Assembly: GCF_009846865.1 (NCBI RefSeq)
Contig: NZ_WUWN01000001.1
Location: 62,001-126,000, forward strand
From: Puerhibacterium puerhi
GTDB lineage: Bacteria; Actinomycetota; Actinomycetes; Actinomycetales; Cellulomonadaceae
DNA: 64,000 nucleotides
Reading direction: 5' to 3'
Shown: in pieces, positions 41,902 to 52,100 of the stretch
Position numbering within the stretch: the first letter of the stretch is position 1
How the letters are laid out: each line of letters begins with the position of its first letter
Translations under genes and position numbers: made by a program
The notes under the pieces: model-generated
Told to the model about the DNA's origin: nothing
Seen by the model: the letters and a program-made list of their open reading frames with translations, nothing else
The model's database searches: none

Positions 41902-42872
41902 GCGTGGGCCTTCTCCTGCGGGGCTGCCACGGTGGTGAGGATGCGGTCCAGCACCTGCGCCGCGGTGGCCCCCGCGAACTCGGCCTCGGGGTCGAGCGTG
42001 ATGCGGTGCGCCCACACCGGCTGGACGAGCTCCTTGACGTCGTCGGGCAGCACGTAGTTGCGCCCGTGCGCGGCAGCCCACACCTTGGCGCAGCGCACCA
42101 GCGCGAGCGCGCCGCGCACGGACACGCCGACCCGCACCTCGGGCGCCTCGCGGGTCTCCTCGGTCAGGCGCGAGACGTACTCCAGCACCGCGGGGTCCAC
42201 GTGCGTGGTCGCGGCCAGCTCGGACATCTCGACGACGGCCTGGGTGGTGACCAGCGGCTGCAGGCCCGCGCTGCGGTCGCGCACCGCGGCGCCCGAGAGG
42301 ATCTCCACCGTCGAGGCGTGGTCCGGGTAGCCGACCGACGTCTTCATGAGGAAGCGGTCGAGCTGCGCCTCGGGCAGCCGGTAGGTGCCCGCCTGCTCGA
42401 TGGGGTTCTGCGTCGCGATGACCATGAACGGGCGGCCCACCGGGTGCGGCACGCCGTCGACCGTGACCCGGCCCTCCTCCATGACCTCCAGCAGCGCCGA
42501 CTGCGTCTTCGGCGAGGCGCGGTTGATCTCGTCGGCGAGCACGATCGAGGCGAACACCGGGCCCTGGTGGAAGTCGAACCGGCCGGACTGCTGGTCGTAG
42601 ATCGTCACGCCCGTGACGTCGGACGGCAGCAGGTCCGGGGTGAACTGGATGCGGTTGTTCGTGCCGTGCACGCTCGCGGCCAGCGAGCGCGCCAGCATCG
42701 TCTTGCCGGTGCCCGGCGCGTCCTCCAGGAGCATGTGCCCCTCGGCCAGCATGCAGGTCAGCGTCAGGCGCACCACGTGCGCCTTGCCGAGGACCGCCTG
42801 GCCCACGTTGCCGACCAGCCGGTCGAAGGTCTGGGCGAACCAGGCGGCCTGCTCCGGGGTCATGGTGCTCAT
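41898..42872 (-). CDS. MoxR-family AAA+ ATPase
   Basis: A chaperone-like ATPase of 324 residues with Walker A LLEDAPGTGKTMLARSLA, Walker B VLADEINRASPKTQSALLEVM, sensor IATQNPIEQAGTYRLPEAQ and the arginine-finger region LDRFLM. It starts MSTMTPEQAA at ATG, with only 64 bp between it and the giant surface protein gene upstream. Likely acts with the DUF58 and transglutaminase-like proteins. Confidence 0.95.
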   Translation of the reverse strand: MSTMTPEQAAWFAQTFDRLVGNVGQAVLGKAHVVRLTLTCMLAEGHMLLEDAPGTGKTMLARSLAASVHGTNNRIQFTPDLLPSDVTGVTIYDQQSGRFDFHQGPVFASIVLADEINRASPKTQSALLEVMEEGRVTVDGVPHPVGRPFMVIATQNPIEQAGTYRLPEAQLDRFLMKTSVGYPDHASTVEILSGAAVRDRSAGLQPLVTTQAVVEMSELAATTHVDPAVLEYVSRLTEETREAPEVRVGVSVRGALALVRCAKVWAAAHGRNYVLPDDVKELVQPVWAHRITLDPEAEFAGATAAQVLDRILTTVAAPQEKAHA

Positions 42873-42936
42873 CGGGTCGTGTCTCTTCCTTCGTGTTCGG
42901 TCGTGGGTGGAGCAGGTGCCGGACGGGGCCCGGTCG

Positions 42937-45900
42937 TCACCAGATCATGCGGTTGGTCGTGCCGATGTCTGTCTCGATCCAGACTTCTTTGCCCTTGTAG
43001 CCGTAGTGGCACCACGCCTCCAGAGGCCCGAAGTTCCCGTTACCGTCCGTGCGCGCCACGGTGCCGTCGCGCATCCTCGTCTGCCGGCTCGTGCCGATGG
43101 CGCCGTTCGAGGCCTGGCACATGTAGCTGAACGCGGCGTTCGGCTGGGCGTCGCGGATCGTCAGGGTGAGGGAGGCGCAGGAAGGGTCCGTGCACGTGCC
43201 CGAGAAGGTGGGGCTGCCTCGGCCGACGGTGAACGACGGCTGCGGCTTCGGCGCGGTGTTGCCGTTCGCGCGGCCCCACGGCCCGCACCCGGCGGCGTTG
43301 CACGCGCGTGCCTCGAGGGTGTAGCTGCGGTCGTAGCCGGCCGGCACCCCGACGTCGAACGGGAAGCCGCCGTTCGTGCCGTTCCCGCCGGCTGAGCCGC
43401 TGTACTGCCACTGGACGCTGGTGATCGCGTTGCCGCCGTCGCTGTTGGGCCGGGTCACCGTGAAGTAGCCGCCGTTGGTCCCGCTCTGGTGCCACGTCAC
43501 GCCCGGTGAGCCCGGGGTCGTGTACGGCGTGACCGCGTTGGAGGCGCCGGACCAGTCCGAGCAGTCGTACGCGTTGCAGGCGCGCACCTGGAACGAGTGG
43601 GCGGTGCCGTTGCTCAGCCCGTCGTAGGTGTACGGCGAGGTGGCCTGCCGCGCACCGGCGCCGTCGGCCCGGACCTCGTAGAACCCGCCGGGCCCGTAGA
43701 ACGCCGAGCCGGCGATGGCGTCCCACGTGACGCGGGCCTTGCCCGACGTGTCCCCGTCGATGAGCGACGCCGCGATGCCGCCCGGCACCGCCGGCTTGCC
43801 GTACGGCACCACGGCGGCCGACTGCGGGCCGACCTCGGACCAGCCGGCCTTGTTCTGCGCCGACACCCGGAAGGCGTAGGTCGTCGCCGGGTCGAGGTCC
43901 TGGACGGTCTGCGAGGTGCCCGCCACGGTGAGCGTGCGTGCCACGCCCCCGCCGGCGAGGACCTCCAGCCGGTAGGCCGACGGCGCGTCGCCGTTGCCGT
44001 CCGGCGCGGGCCAGGAGACCTGCACCTGGCCGCCCAGGGCGGTGCTGACGCGGGTCGCGGTGGGCGCGGCCGGGGTGACCGGCACGCCGGCGGGGACCTC
44101 CTCGGCGGAGTAGTCGCCCCACTCCGACGGCTCCGGGGCGGCGTTGACCGCCTGCGCGCGCACCTTGTAGGCGACGCCGTTGGTCAGGCCCGTCCAGGTC
44201 ACCGACCCGCCCGCCAGGCAGGTCTTCTGGATGGCGCCCGAGCTCGGCGCGGGCGAGATCTCCAGGTTGACGCACTGGATCGGCGAGCGGTCCGTGTAGG
44301 TCCTGTTCGTCCACGTCACGGTGAGGCTCCGGTCGCCGAACTCGAGCGTCGGCGGCGCCGGCGGGTCGGGCCGCTCGTCGGGCCGCGCCTCCTCGGAGGC
44401 GGGCGACGGGTCGGACTCCCCCACGTCGTTGGTGGCCGTCACCGTGAACGTGTAGGTCACGTCGTTCGTCAGGCCCGTGATGGTGCACGTGGTGGTGGCG
44501 CACTCCTGCGCGTGCCCGTCGTTCGTGCGCACCGTGTACCCGGTGATCGGCGTGCCGTTGTCGGCCGGCGGGTCCCAGGTGAGCACCACGGTGCGCGACC
44601 GCACCTCCTGCACCTGCGGGGCGCGGGGCGCCTCCGGCCGGCCCAGCACGGTCACCTGCGCGCGCCCCTCGACCTGACGGTCGGGGTCGCCCGTGGCGTC
44701 CTGCACGCGGTAGCGCACCACCATGACCCCGACGAAGTCGGCGGCGGGCGTCACGACGACGTCGTCGCCCGAGATCCGGGGCGCGTCCGCGCGCCCGGTC
44801 TCGACGACCGCGGAGACGAGCTCGAGCGGCGTCTCCGGGAACGGGTTGGTGTCGTTCGCGAGCACCGGCACGGTGGTGGGCTCGCCCTGGTGGGCGTCGT
44901 CCACGCGGTCGGGGTTGGCGCGCGCGAGCGGGCGCGTCGAGGCGACGACCTCGGCCTGCACCCGGCCCGTCACGGGCGGGTTCTCGCCGTCGCGCACGCT
45001 GACGGTCACCGGCACGGCCGTCCCCCTGGGCACGCTGGCCTCCGCCTGCACGCGCAGCACGGACCCCTCGATCGCGGCGGTGATCCCGCTGCCGGCGCCG
45101 TCGACGGCGAAGACCAGGTCGTCGCCGTCCGGGTCGGTGGCCGCCCGCGACAGGTCGAGCGTGGCCTCCTCGCCGGCGGAGACCTGCAGCGTGGCGCCGA
45201 CGAACTCCGGCGGCATGTTCTGCACCGGCAGCACGGTGATCGGCTGCGTGAGCAGAGCGACGTTGCCCTCCGGGTCGTCGGGGCCGGAGCCGTCGGTCGC
45301 CTCGAACGTCACCGACGCCGGCCCGGCGTAGTCCTCGGGCGCGGTGAAGACGATCTGCTGCGGACCGGTGACCTCGGCCCTGCCCTCGACGCCCTTGACG
45401 CTGCGCTCCTCCGTGATCCGGGCCTCGCGCCCCTCGGCGACCGTGACGATCTCGGTCAGGTCGAGGGTCAGCGGCTCGCCGGCCACCACCTCGAGCGGCG
45501 GGCCGGGCGCGATGACCGGCAGCGGGCGGTTGCCGCCCGGCACGGCGGGCACGTGCACGAACGCGTGGGCCTCGAGCCCGTCGCGGTCGGTGACCGTGTA
45601 GGTGACGATCTGGCGCCGGTCCGTGACGGGCACCTCCAGCGTGCCGTCCTCGGCCACGGTGACCCGCTCGTCGTCGACCGACACGGTCAGCGCGTCGGCG
45701 GTACCGTCCGGGTCCTCGTCGTTGGCGAGCACGTCCACGCTCACGGTCGGGTTGCCGTACGCCTGCTCCAGCGTGACGACGTCGTCGCGGGCCACGGGCC
45801 GCAGCAGCGGGGCGTCGCTGCTGGTGGTCACGGTGATCGCGGCGCCGGCCCGGGCCCCGTGCGGGTCCTCGACCGTGTAGTAGAAGGCGTCGACCGCATC

Positions 45901-48900
45901 GGCCTTCGGCGTGGTGACGACGACGCGGTCGTCGACCACCTCGCCGTGCAGCTCCACCGCGCCCTCCAGCCCGTCCGCCACGAGGCTCACGAGGTCGCCG
46001 TCGGGGTCGGAGTCGTTCCGCAGCGCGGGGACCGCCACGGTGCGGTCGGGGCGCACCGTGACCTCGTCGTCGACCGGGTCCGGGGGCCGGTTGCCGTCGG
46101 CGGCGCGGGCGATGCCGACGCGGACGGTGCCGGTCGCGGTGGCGCCGCGGGCGTCCTGCACCGCGTAGGTGAAGGTGTCGGTGCCGAAGGACGTGGCACC
46201 CGCCTGGTACTCCAGGAAGCCGTCGACGATGCGGGCGGTGCCCTTGGCGGGCGCCGTGGCCACGCCGGTGAGCGTGACGGAGTCGCCGTCGGGGTCCACG
46301 CCGTCGAGCGAGAGGTCCACGCGGGCGGCGGAGCCGGCGAGCAGCCGCAGCTCGGCGTCCGGCGGCCGCGGCGCGCTGTTCTCCTCGCCCTCTCGCACGT
46401 GCACGGTGACCTGGGCGGAGTCCTTCTGGCCGTTGGGGTCGGTGACCTCGTAGACCAGGTAGGCGGTGCCGCCCTGGCTCCCGGCCTTGAACCGCACCAC
46501 GTCCTCGGCCACGAACGCCTCGCCGAGCGTGGGGTCGGGCGTCTCGCCGAGCTCGGGCGCCAGCGACAGCTCCAGGCCGTCCGGGTGCGAGTCGTTCCGC
46601 AGCACGGGGATCGTCACGACGTCGCCGGCGTGCACCGTGACCTCGTCCGGCGCGGCGTCCGGCGGCTGCAGCCGGTCCGGCGCGGGCACGGGCACGACCC
46701 GGACCTCGCCGGTGGCCGAGCGGCTGCCGTTGGAGACGGTGTAGCGGACCGTCACGGGCCCGTCGAGGCGGCGCACCTCGGTCACCCGCAGCACGTCGTG
46801 CGCGAGCACGGCCACGCTCACGCCGGCGTCCGCCGGCACGTCGACGGACTGGACCACCAGGACGCCGCCCGCGGGGTCGGTGTCGTTGGCCAGGACGTCG
46901 ACGAGCGTCGAGCCGCCGGTCGGCAGCAGCGCCTGGTCGGCCACGACCACGGGCACGCCCTCGTCCTGCGCCGGCGGCTCGGTGACGTCCACCCGCACCA
47001 GGCCGGTGGTCGCCGAGGGGCCGTCGCTCACCTGGTAGGTGACGTCGTACGAGCCGGGCTCGGTCGAGACGAAGCCGAACGTGCCGGCGTCGAGGTTCGG
47101 CGTGATCTCCGCGGGCGCGGCGTCCGCGACGCCCACCAGGCGCAGCGTGTCACCGTTGGGGTCGGTGTCGTTGCGCAGGGGCTCGACCGTGACGGGCTGG
47201 CCGGCCACCACGGTGACGTGGTCGTTGACGGCGATCGGCGGCTCCGGGGCGGCCACGACGTCCACGAGCAGGCGCCCCTCGGCCACCAGGCCAAGGCCGT
47301 CGGAGACGGTGAGGTCGACGATCTTGCGGCCGGTGGACGTGCCGGCGTCGCGCATCTCCACCGTGCCGTCCGGCCGGGAGCGCACCTCGTCGCCCGCCGC
47401 GGTGGCGTCGGCGCTCGCCAGCACGAGGTCGTCGCCGTCGGGGTCCAGGAAGTACGGCAGCACGTCGATCGACGCGGTGCCGCCCTTGGCGATCTTGAGC
47501 ACCGGCTCCCCGGTCTGCTCCGGCGCCGAGTTCTGCTGCGTCGGCGCGACCGTCAGGGTCACCTGCGCCTCGGCCACCCCGCCGCGGCCGTCGGAGACGG
47601 CGTAGCGGAACGTGGCGACCCCCTCCACGCCCTCGGCGACGACAGCCTGCAGCGCCGCGCCGCCCATGATCCGCTGCACCTCGACGCCCTCGAGCGCCGG
47701 CGGCTCGACCACCTCCGCGGTGATGACGTCGCCGTCCGGGTCGACGTCGTTGGCGAGCACCGGCAGCACCGTGGTGCGGCCGGGCCGCGCGCCCATCGCG
47801 TCGTCCTGGGGCCGCGGCGGCCGGTTGGGCTGCGTGCGGTCGGCCACGACCTGGTCGACCTGCTCCGGGGTCGTCTCCTCGGACTCGGTCTCCTCGCCCT
47901 CGGCGTCCTCGGGGATCTGCTGGTCCCAGTCGTCGACCTTCTGGTACTCCTCCGCGGCCAGCCAGACGGTGCCCGCCGACAGGTCGTTGAGCACGATGAC
48001 GTCGCGGTTGACGCGGTACTCGAGCCGGGATTCCGTGCCGAGCCCCTCGAGGGTCCGGTCGACGTCGAGGTCGGTGCCCGCGCAGTCGCGGACCACCTGG
48101 CCCGACTGGGCCCAGGCGCCGTAGCTGCACCCCCCGAGCTGCACCGGCGCGCCCGGCAGTCCGGACGCGGGGCGCACCCGCGCGTCGCCGCCGTCGAGCG
48201 GCTGGCTCACCAGGCCGGAGGTCGTGGCCACGAGGACGACGTCGGACGCCGCGGACGGCTGCTGCAGACGCGCCTCACCCGGGTCAGGGAGGTCGACGGC
48301 GTCGCCGCCGGGCAGGACGAGCCGGCCGGCCGAGCGGTCGAGCACCACCGCCTCGTCGCCGACGGCGGTGACCTCCACCTCGGCGCCGGGGGCGACGTCC
48401 AGCTCGCGCTCGCGCGGCTCCTCGGCCACCCCGTTGGCGGTGGTCGGCACCTCGACCAGCACGCCCTCGTGCGGCAGCGCGGCCAGGACGGTGCCGTCGC
48501 GCGTGACGGCGAGCGCGCCGGCGCCCTCGAACGCCCGGACCGGCTCCGTCTCCTCGGGGTCGAAGCTGGTCGCCGAGGCGAACGGCAGCACCCAGAGCTT
48601 CCCGTCCTTCGCGTCGAGGACGGCCGTCGTCGCGCCGCCCGAGGCGACCTGCGCGCCGGACGGGGCGCGCAGCGTGCCGCCGAGCTCGAGGTGCGCCGGG
48701 TCCACCGGGGAGGCCGAGGACGTTCCGGGGTCGGTGAGCAGCACGCGCTGGGCGTCCTGCTGGACGTCGAAGGTCGAGCTGCCCGCCAGCAGCGTGCCGT
48801 CGAGGGCCTGCGCCTCGGCGTTGAACCGGCCGAGGAGGCCGGCCGACGTCTTGGTGACCCACACGCCCGAGTCGTTGAGGGCGACGTCGGCCGTGGCCTC

Positions 48901-49005
48901 GCCGTCGTACGTGACCGCGGCGACCACCAGGGTCGCCGCGACCGTCACGACCGTCGTCGACGCGACGGCGCGCCGCTTCTCGCCGAGCATGCCCCTCAGG
49001 CTCAC
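42937..49005 (-). CDS. Giant Ig-like/cadherin-like and fibronectin type III surface protein A
   Basis: A 2,022-residue predicted cell-surface protein. A short basic start and one signal-anchor helix (STTVVTVAATLVVAAVTY) precede a region of about 300 residues with LNDSGVWVTKTSAGLL and repeat-like beta segments, possibly a propeller. An acidic linker (EDAEGEETESEETTPEQVDQ) follows. About eleven Ig/cadherin-like repeats with NDxDPDGD calcium-type loops run to about residue 1480. About five Fn3 domains (PADNGTPITGYTVRTND) with paired Cys come next, then a Cys-rich end closing ...NRMIW. GTG start chosen after GGGGGA; an ATG 15 bp in is possible. Probable adhesin or stalk, paralogous to the next gene. 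Confidence 0.88.
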   Translation of the reverse strand: MSLRGMLGEKRRAVASTTVVTVAATLVVAAVTYDGEATADVALNDSGVWVTKTSAGLLGRFNAEAQALDGTLLAGSSTFDVQQDAQRVLLTDPGTSSASPVDPAHLELGGTLRAPSGAQVASGGATTAVLDAKDGKLWVLPFASATSFDPEETEPVRAFEGAGALAVTRDGTVLAALPHEGVLVEVPTTANGVAEEPRERELDVAPGAEVEVTAVGDEAVVLDRSAGRLVLPGGDAVDLPDPGEARLQQPSAASDVVLVATTSGLVSQPLDGGDARVRPASGLPGAPVQLGGCSYGAWAQSGQVVRDCAGTDLDVDRTLEGLGTESRLEYRVNRDVIVLNDLSAGTVWLAAEEYQKVDDWDQQIPEDAEGEETESEETTPEQVDQVVADRTQPNRPPRPQDDAMGARPGRTTVLPVLANDVDPDGDVITAEVVEPPALEGVEVQRIMGGAALQAVVAEGVEGVATFRYAVSDGRGGVAEAQVTLTVAPTQQNSAPEQTGEPVLKIAKGGTASIDVLPYFLDPDGDDLVLASADATAAGDEVRSRPDGTVEMRDAGTSTGRKIVDLTVSDGLGLVAEGRLLVDVVAAPEPPIAVNDHVTVVAGQPVTVEPLRNDTDPNGDTLRLVGVADAAPAEITPNLDAGTFGFVSTEPGSYDVTYQVSDGPSATTGLVRVDVTEPPAQDEGVPVVVADQALLPTGGSTLVDVLANDTDPAGGVLVVQSVDVPADAGVSVAVLAHDVLRVTEVRRLDGPVTVRYTVSNGSRSATGEVRVVPVPAPDRLQPPDAAPDEVTVHAGDVVTIPVLRNDSHPDGLELSLAPELGETPDPTLGEAFVAEDVVRFKAGSQGGTAYLVYEVTDPNGQKDSAQVTVHVREGEENSAPRPPDAELRLLAGSAARVDLSLDGVDPDGDSVTLTGVATAPAKGTARIVDGFLEYQAGATSFGTDTFTYAVQDARGATATGTVRVGIARAADGNRPPDPVDDEVTVRPDRTVAVPALRNDSDPDGDLVSLVADGLEGAVELHGEVVDDRVVVTTPKADAVDAFYYTVEDPHGARAGAAITVTTSSDAPLLRPVARDDVVTLEQAYGNPTVSVDVLANDEDPDGTADALTVSVDDERVTVAEDGTLEVPVTDRRQIVTYTVTDRDGLEAHAFVHVPAVPGGNRPLPVIAPGPPLEVVAGEPLTLDLTEIVTVAEGREARITEERSVKGVEGRAEVTGPQQIVFTAPEDYAGPASVTFEATDGSGPDDPEGNVALLTQPITVLPVQNMPPEFVGATLQVSAGEEATLDLSRAATDPDGDDLVFAVDGAGSGITAAIEGSVLRVQAEASVPRGTAVPVTVSVRDGENPPVTGRVQAEVVASTRPLARANPDRVDDAHQGEPTTVPVLANDTNPFPETPLELVSAVVETGRADAPRISGDDVVVTPAADFVGVMVVRYRVQDATGDPDRQVEGRAQVTVLGRPEAPRAPQVQEVRSRTVVLTWDPPADNGTPITGYTVRTNDGHAQECATTTCTITGLTNDVTYTFTVTATNDVGESDPSPASEEARPDERPDPPAPPTLEFGDRSLTVTWTNRTYTDRSPIQCVNLEISPAPSSGAIQKTCLAGGSVTWTGLTNGVAYKVRAQAVNAAPEPSEWGDYSAEEVPAGVPVTPAAPTATRVSTALGGQVQVSWPAPDGNGDAPSAYRLEVLAGGGVARTLTVAGTSQTVQDLDPATTYAFRVSAQNKAGWSEVGPQSAAVVPYGKPAVPGGIAASLIDGDTSGKARVTWDAIAGSAFYGPGGFYEVRADGAGARQATSPYTYDGLSNGTAHSFQVRACNAYDCSDWSGASNAVTPYTTPGSPGVTWHQSGTNGGYFTVTRPNSDGGNAITSVQWQYSGSAGGNGTNGGFPFDVGVPAGYDRSYTLEARACNAAGCGPWGRANGNTAPKPQPSFTVGRGSPTFSGTCTDPSCASLTLTIRDAQPNAAFSYMCQASNGAIGTSRQTRMRDGTVARTDGNGNFGPLEAWCHYGYKGKEVWIETDIGTTNRMIW

Positions 49006-49078
49006 GAATGTCCCCCGTGCCCTCGTGGGGCGTCCCTTCCCCCGGTGCGGCGCCGCCCTGCCACGTCGCGCCGGGACG

Positions 49079-49084
49079 AGGATA
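49079..49084 (-). promoter_or_regulatory. Possible -10 of the surface protein A promoter
   Basis: TATCCT on the minus strand, 32 bp past the inner edge of the palindrome, about one helical turn further than at the other two copies. Confidence 0.3.
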
Positions 49085-49109
49085 GCCGGAGGCCTGCGGC
49101 GCGTCTCGT

Positions 49110-49141
49110 CCGGGGGATGGGGAGCGCTCCCCATCCCCCGG
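49110..49141. promoter_or_regulatory. Locus-specific palindrome, copy 3 (within a 32-bp perfect palindrome)
   Basis: ATGGGGA-GCGC-TCCCCAT at 49117-49134 lies at the centre of a perfect 32-bp, gapless palindrome (CCGGGGGATGGGGAGC and its complement). It lies 105 bp upstream of surface protein A and 27 bp after the stop of surface protein B. A regulator site is favoured because the core recurs; a terminator for protein B is the alternative. Confidence 0.6.
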
Positions 49142-49167
49142 ACGCGGTCACCGGCCGCCTGTCCCGG

Positions 49168-52100
49168 TCACCACGGTGCGTGGTTGGACTCGCCCCAGGC
49201 CGGGCTCGTCGCCACGATCCAGGTGGACTCGCCGACGTAGGTGTGCTGGCACGTGAGGTCCCCGGAGAAGCTGCCGTTGCCGTCCGTGCGGAACGTGTAC
49301 GGGCCCGCGTACTGCCGCGGCGACTCCGCCCTGCCCCAGTAGTCGTCGGTGGTCCAGCACGTGTAGGTCACCGTGGTGCTCGGCGTGCCGTTGCGCAGCT
49401 CCAGGTGCAGGTAGTGGCAGTCCTGCACGTCCGGGCCGTAGGTCTCCGTGTAGCAGCCGTCGTCCGCCGTGCCCTTGTCGCTGCTCGCGCCCTTGGTGAT
49501 GGTCATCGTGCGCGTGGCCGGGTCGGGGTCCGTGCGGCCCGAGGCGGACTGCGACGGCCCGCAGCCGGCAGCGTTGCACGCCCGCGCCTCGAGGGTGTAC
49601 GTCGTCGCCCACGCGGGCCCGACGTCGACGGTCCCGCCGGTGCGCTGCCAGCCGCCGCCGTTGAGGCGGTACTCGAGCCGGTCGACGCTCTCGCCGCCGT
49701 CGCCGCCCGCGCGCACGGTGAACCGGCCGGTCTGCTCGCCGGTCCGCGAGTAGCTGACGCCCGGGCGGTCCGGCGTGGTGTACGGCGTCGCCGCGTTCGT
49801 GTCCGCGGCGGGACCGCACCTGTACTGGTTGCACGCCCGCACCTGGAACGTGTAGCGCGTGCCGTTGCTCAGCCCCGTGTACACGAACCTGCCGGAGTCG
49901 GTGGTGGCCTGGTCGCCCGTCTTCCACTCCCCGCCCGCGGTACGCACCTGGTAGTACCCGTCCGGCCCGCGCAGGTCCGCGGCGGCCAGCCGCGACCAGG
50001 AGACGATCACGCGCCCCGACGGCGTCGCCGGGTCGACCGCGGCGCTCGCCCCCGTCGGCGTGGCCGGCGTGCCGTAGGGCACGACGGCGGCCGACGCCGG
50101 GGAGGCCGGCGAGCGTCCGGCCTTGTTCTCGGCGACCACGACGAACGCGTAGGACGCGCCCGGGTCGAGGTCGCGCGCCTCGAACGTCGTGCCGGTGACG
50201 GTGTCCGTGGCGATCGACTGCCCGTCCCGCACCGTCGTGACGTGGTAGCGCGTGGGGCCGTCGCCGTTGCCGTCCGGCGCGCTCCAGGTCACCTGGGCGA
50301 CGCCGCCGAGGGCGGTGTCGGTGCGCGTCGCCCTCGGGGCGCCCGGCCGCTCCGGCGGGCCTGCCGGCACCATCGGGGCGGACGGCACGCTCCAGTCCGA
50401 CGGGTCGGGCGCGCCGTTGACGGCCTGCACCCGCACCGTGTACGCCACGCCGTTGGTCAGGCCGCTCCACGTCGTCGACGTGCCGGTGACGCACGGCTTC
50501 TGGATCGCCCCCGACGGGGGCGCCGGGGAGATCTCGAGGTTCACGCACTCGATCGGCGACCGGTCGGAGTACGTACGGTTCGTCCACGACACGGCGAGCG
50601 ACCCGTCGCCGAACTCGAGGGTCGGCGCGTCGGGCTGGTCAGGGCGCTGGTCCGGGCGGGCCTCCGGCGACGCCGGCGAGGCGTCGGAGTCCCCGACGTC
50701 GTTCGTCGCCGTCACGGTGAACGTGTAGGTCACGTCGTTCGTCAGCCCGGTGACGGTGCACGTGGTGCTCGCGCAGTCCTGGGTGCGGCCGTCGTTCGCG
50801 CGGACCGTGTAGCCGGTGATCGGCGCGCCGTTGTCCGCCGGCGGGTCCCAGGTGAGCACGACCGTCTGCGAGCGGACCTCCTGGACCTGCGGGGCGCGCG
50901 GCGTCTCCGGCCGGCCGAGCACGGTCACCTGGACGCGGCCCTCGACCTCGCGCTCCGGGTCGCCGGTCGCGTCCTGGACCCGGTAGCGCGCCACGAGCAC
51001 GCCGACGAAGTCGTCGGCCGGGGTGACCACGAGCTCGTCCCCGTCGACGGCGACCGTGCCGGCGCCGGTCTCGCACGCGGCGCCGACCAGGACGAGGTCC
51101 TCGTCGGGGAAGGGGTTCGAGTCGTTGCGCAGCACGGGCACGCTCACCGGCTCGCCCTGGTGGGCGTCCTCGACGACGTCGTCGGTGGCGCGCACGAGCG
51201 GGCGGGTGGACCCCACCACGGTGACGGCGACCCGGCCCTCAACGGGCGGGTGGTCCGCGTCGGCGACGCTGACGGGCACGGAGATCTCGCTGCCCCGCGG
51301 CAGCGACGCGTCCGCCCGCACGGTGACCCGCGTGCCCTGGACGCTCGTCGACAGCCCGTCGACGCTCCCGGCGACGCGCACCGTGACCGGGTCGCCGTCG
51401 GGGTCGTCGACGAAGCGGGCCACGTCGACCCCGGCCTCCTCGCCCGCGGCCACCTCGACCGCCGGCGTGCCCGTGAGCTCAGGCGGCAGGTTCTCGGCGG
51501 CCACCACGGTGATCGGCACCGAGAGCGTCGCGACGCGCGCGTCGGGATCGTCCTGGCCCGTCGCGTCGCTCACCTCGAAGCTCACGGAGGCGGCCCCCAC
51601 GAAGTCGTCGGCCGACGTGAACACCACCGTCGTGGCGTCCTGGACCTCTCGCTGCCCCGAGACCGCGGTGACCCGGTCCTCGGCCGTGAGCCGCGGCCGA
51701 CGGCCCTCGGCGACGACGACGAGCTCGGTCAGGTCGAGCGTGAGCGGCTCGCCGCTGACCACCTCGAGCGGCGGCAGCGGGGAGCGCAGCCGCGGCCCCT
51801 GCCCGTCGCGCGGCACCCGCAGGAAGGCGCGGGCGGTCTGGCCGTCCACGTCCGTGACCGTGTAGGTGAGCACCTGCGGGCTGCCGGTGAGCGGCACCGT
51901 CACGGCGCCGTCGTCGGCCACCGTGACGCCCGCCTCCTCGGCGGCCGCGTCGACGCTCACCTCGAGCTGGGACGCCACGCCGTCCGGGTCGGAGTCGTTG
52001 CGCAGCACGTCGACCGTGACGGTGTCGCCGTCCACCGAGCCCTGCGGCACCACGTCGTCGCGCGCGACCGGGCGCAGCAGCGGCGCGTCGGGGTCGACCT

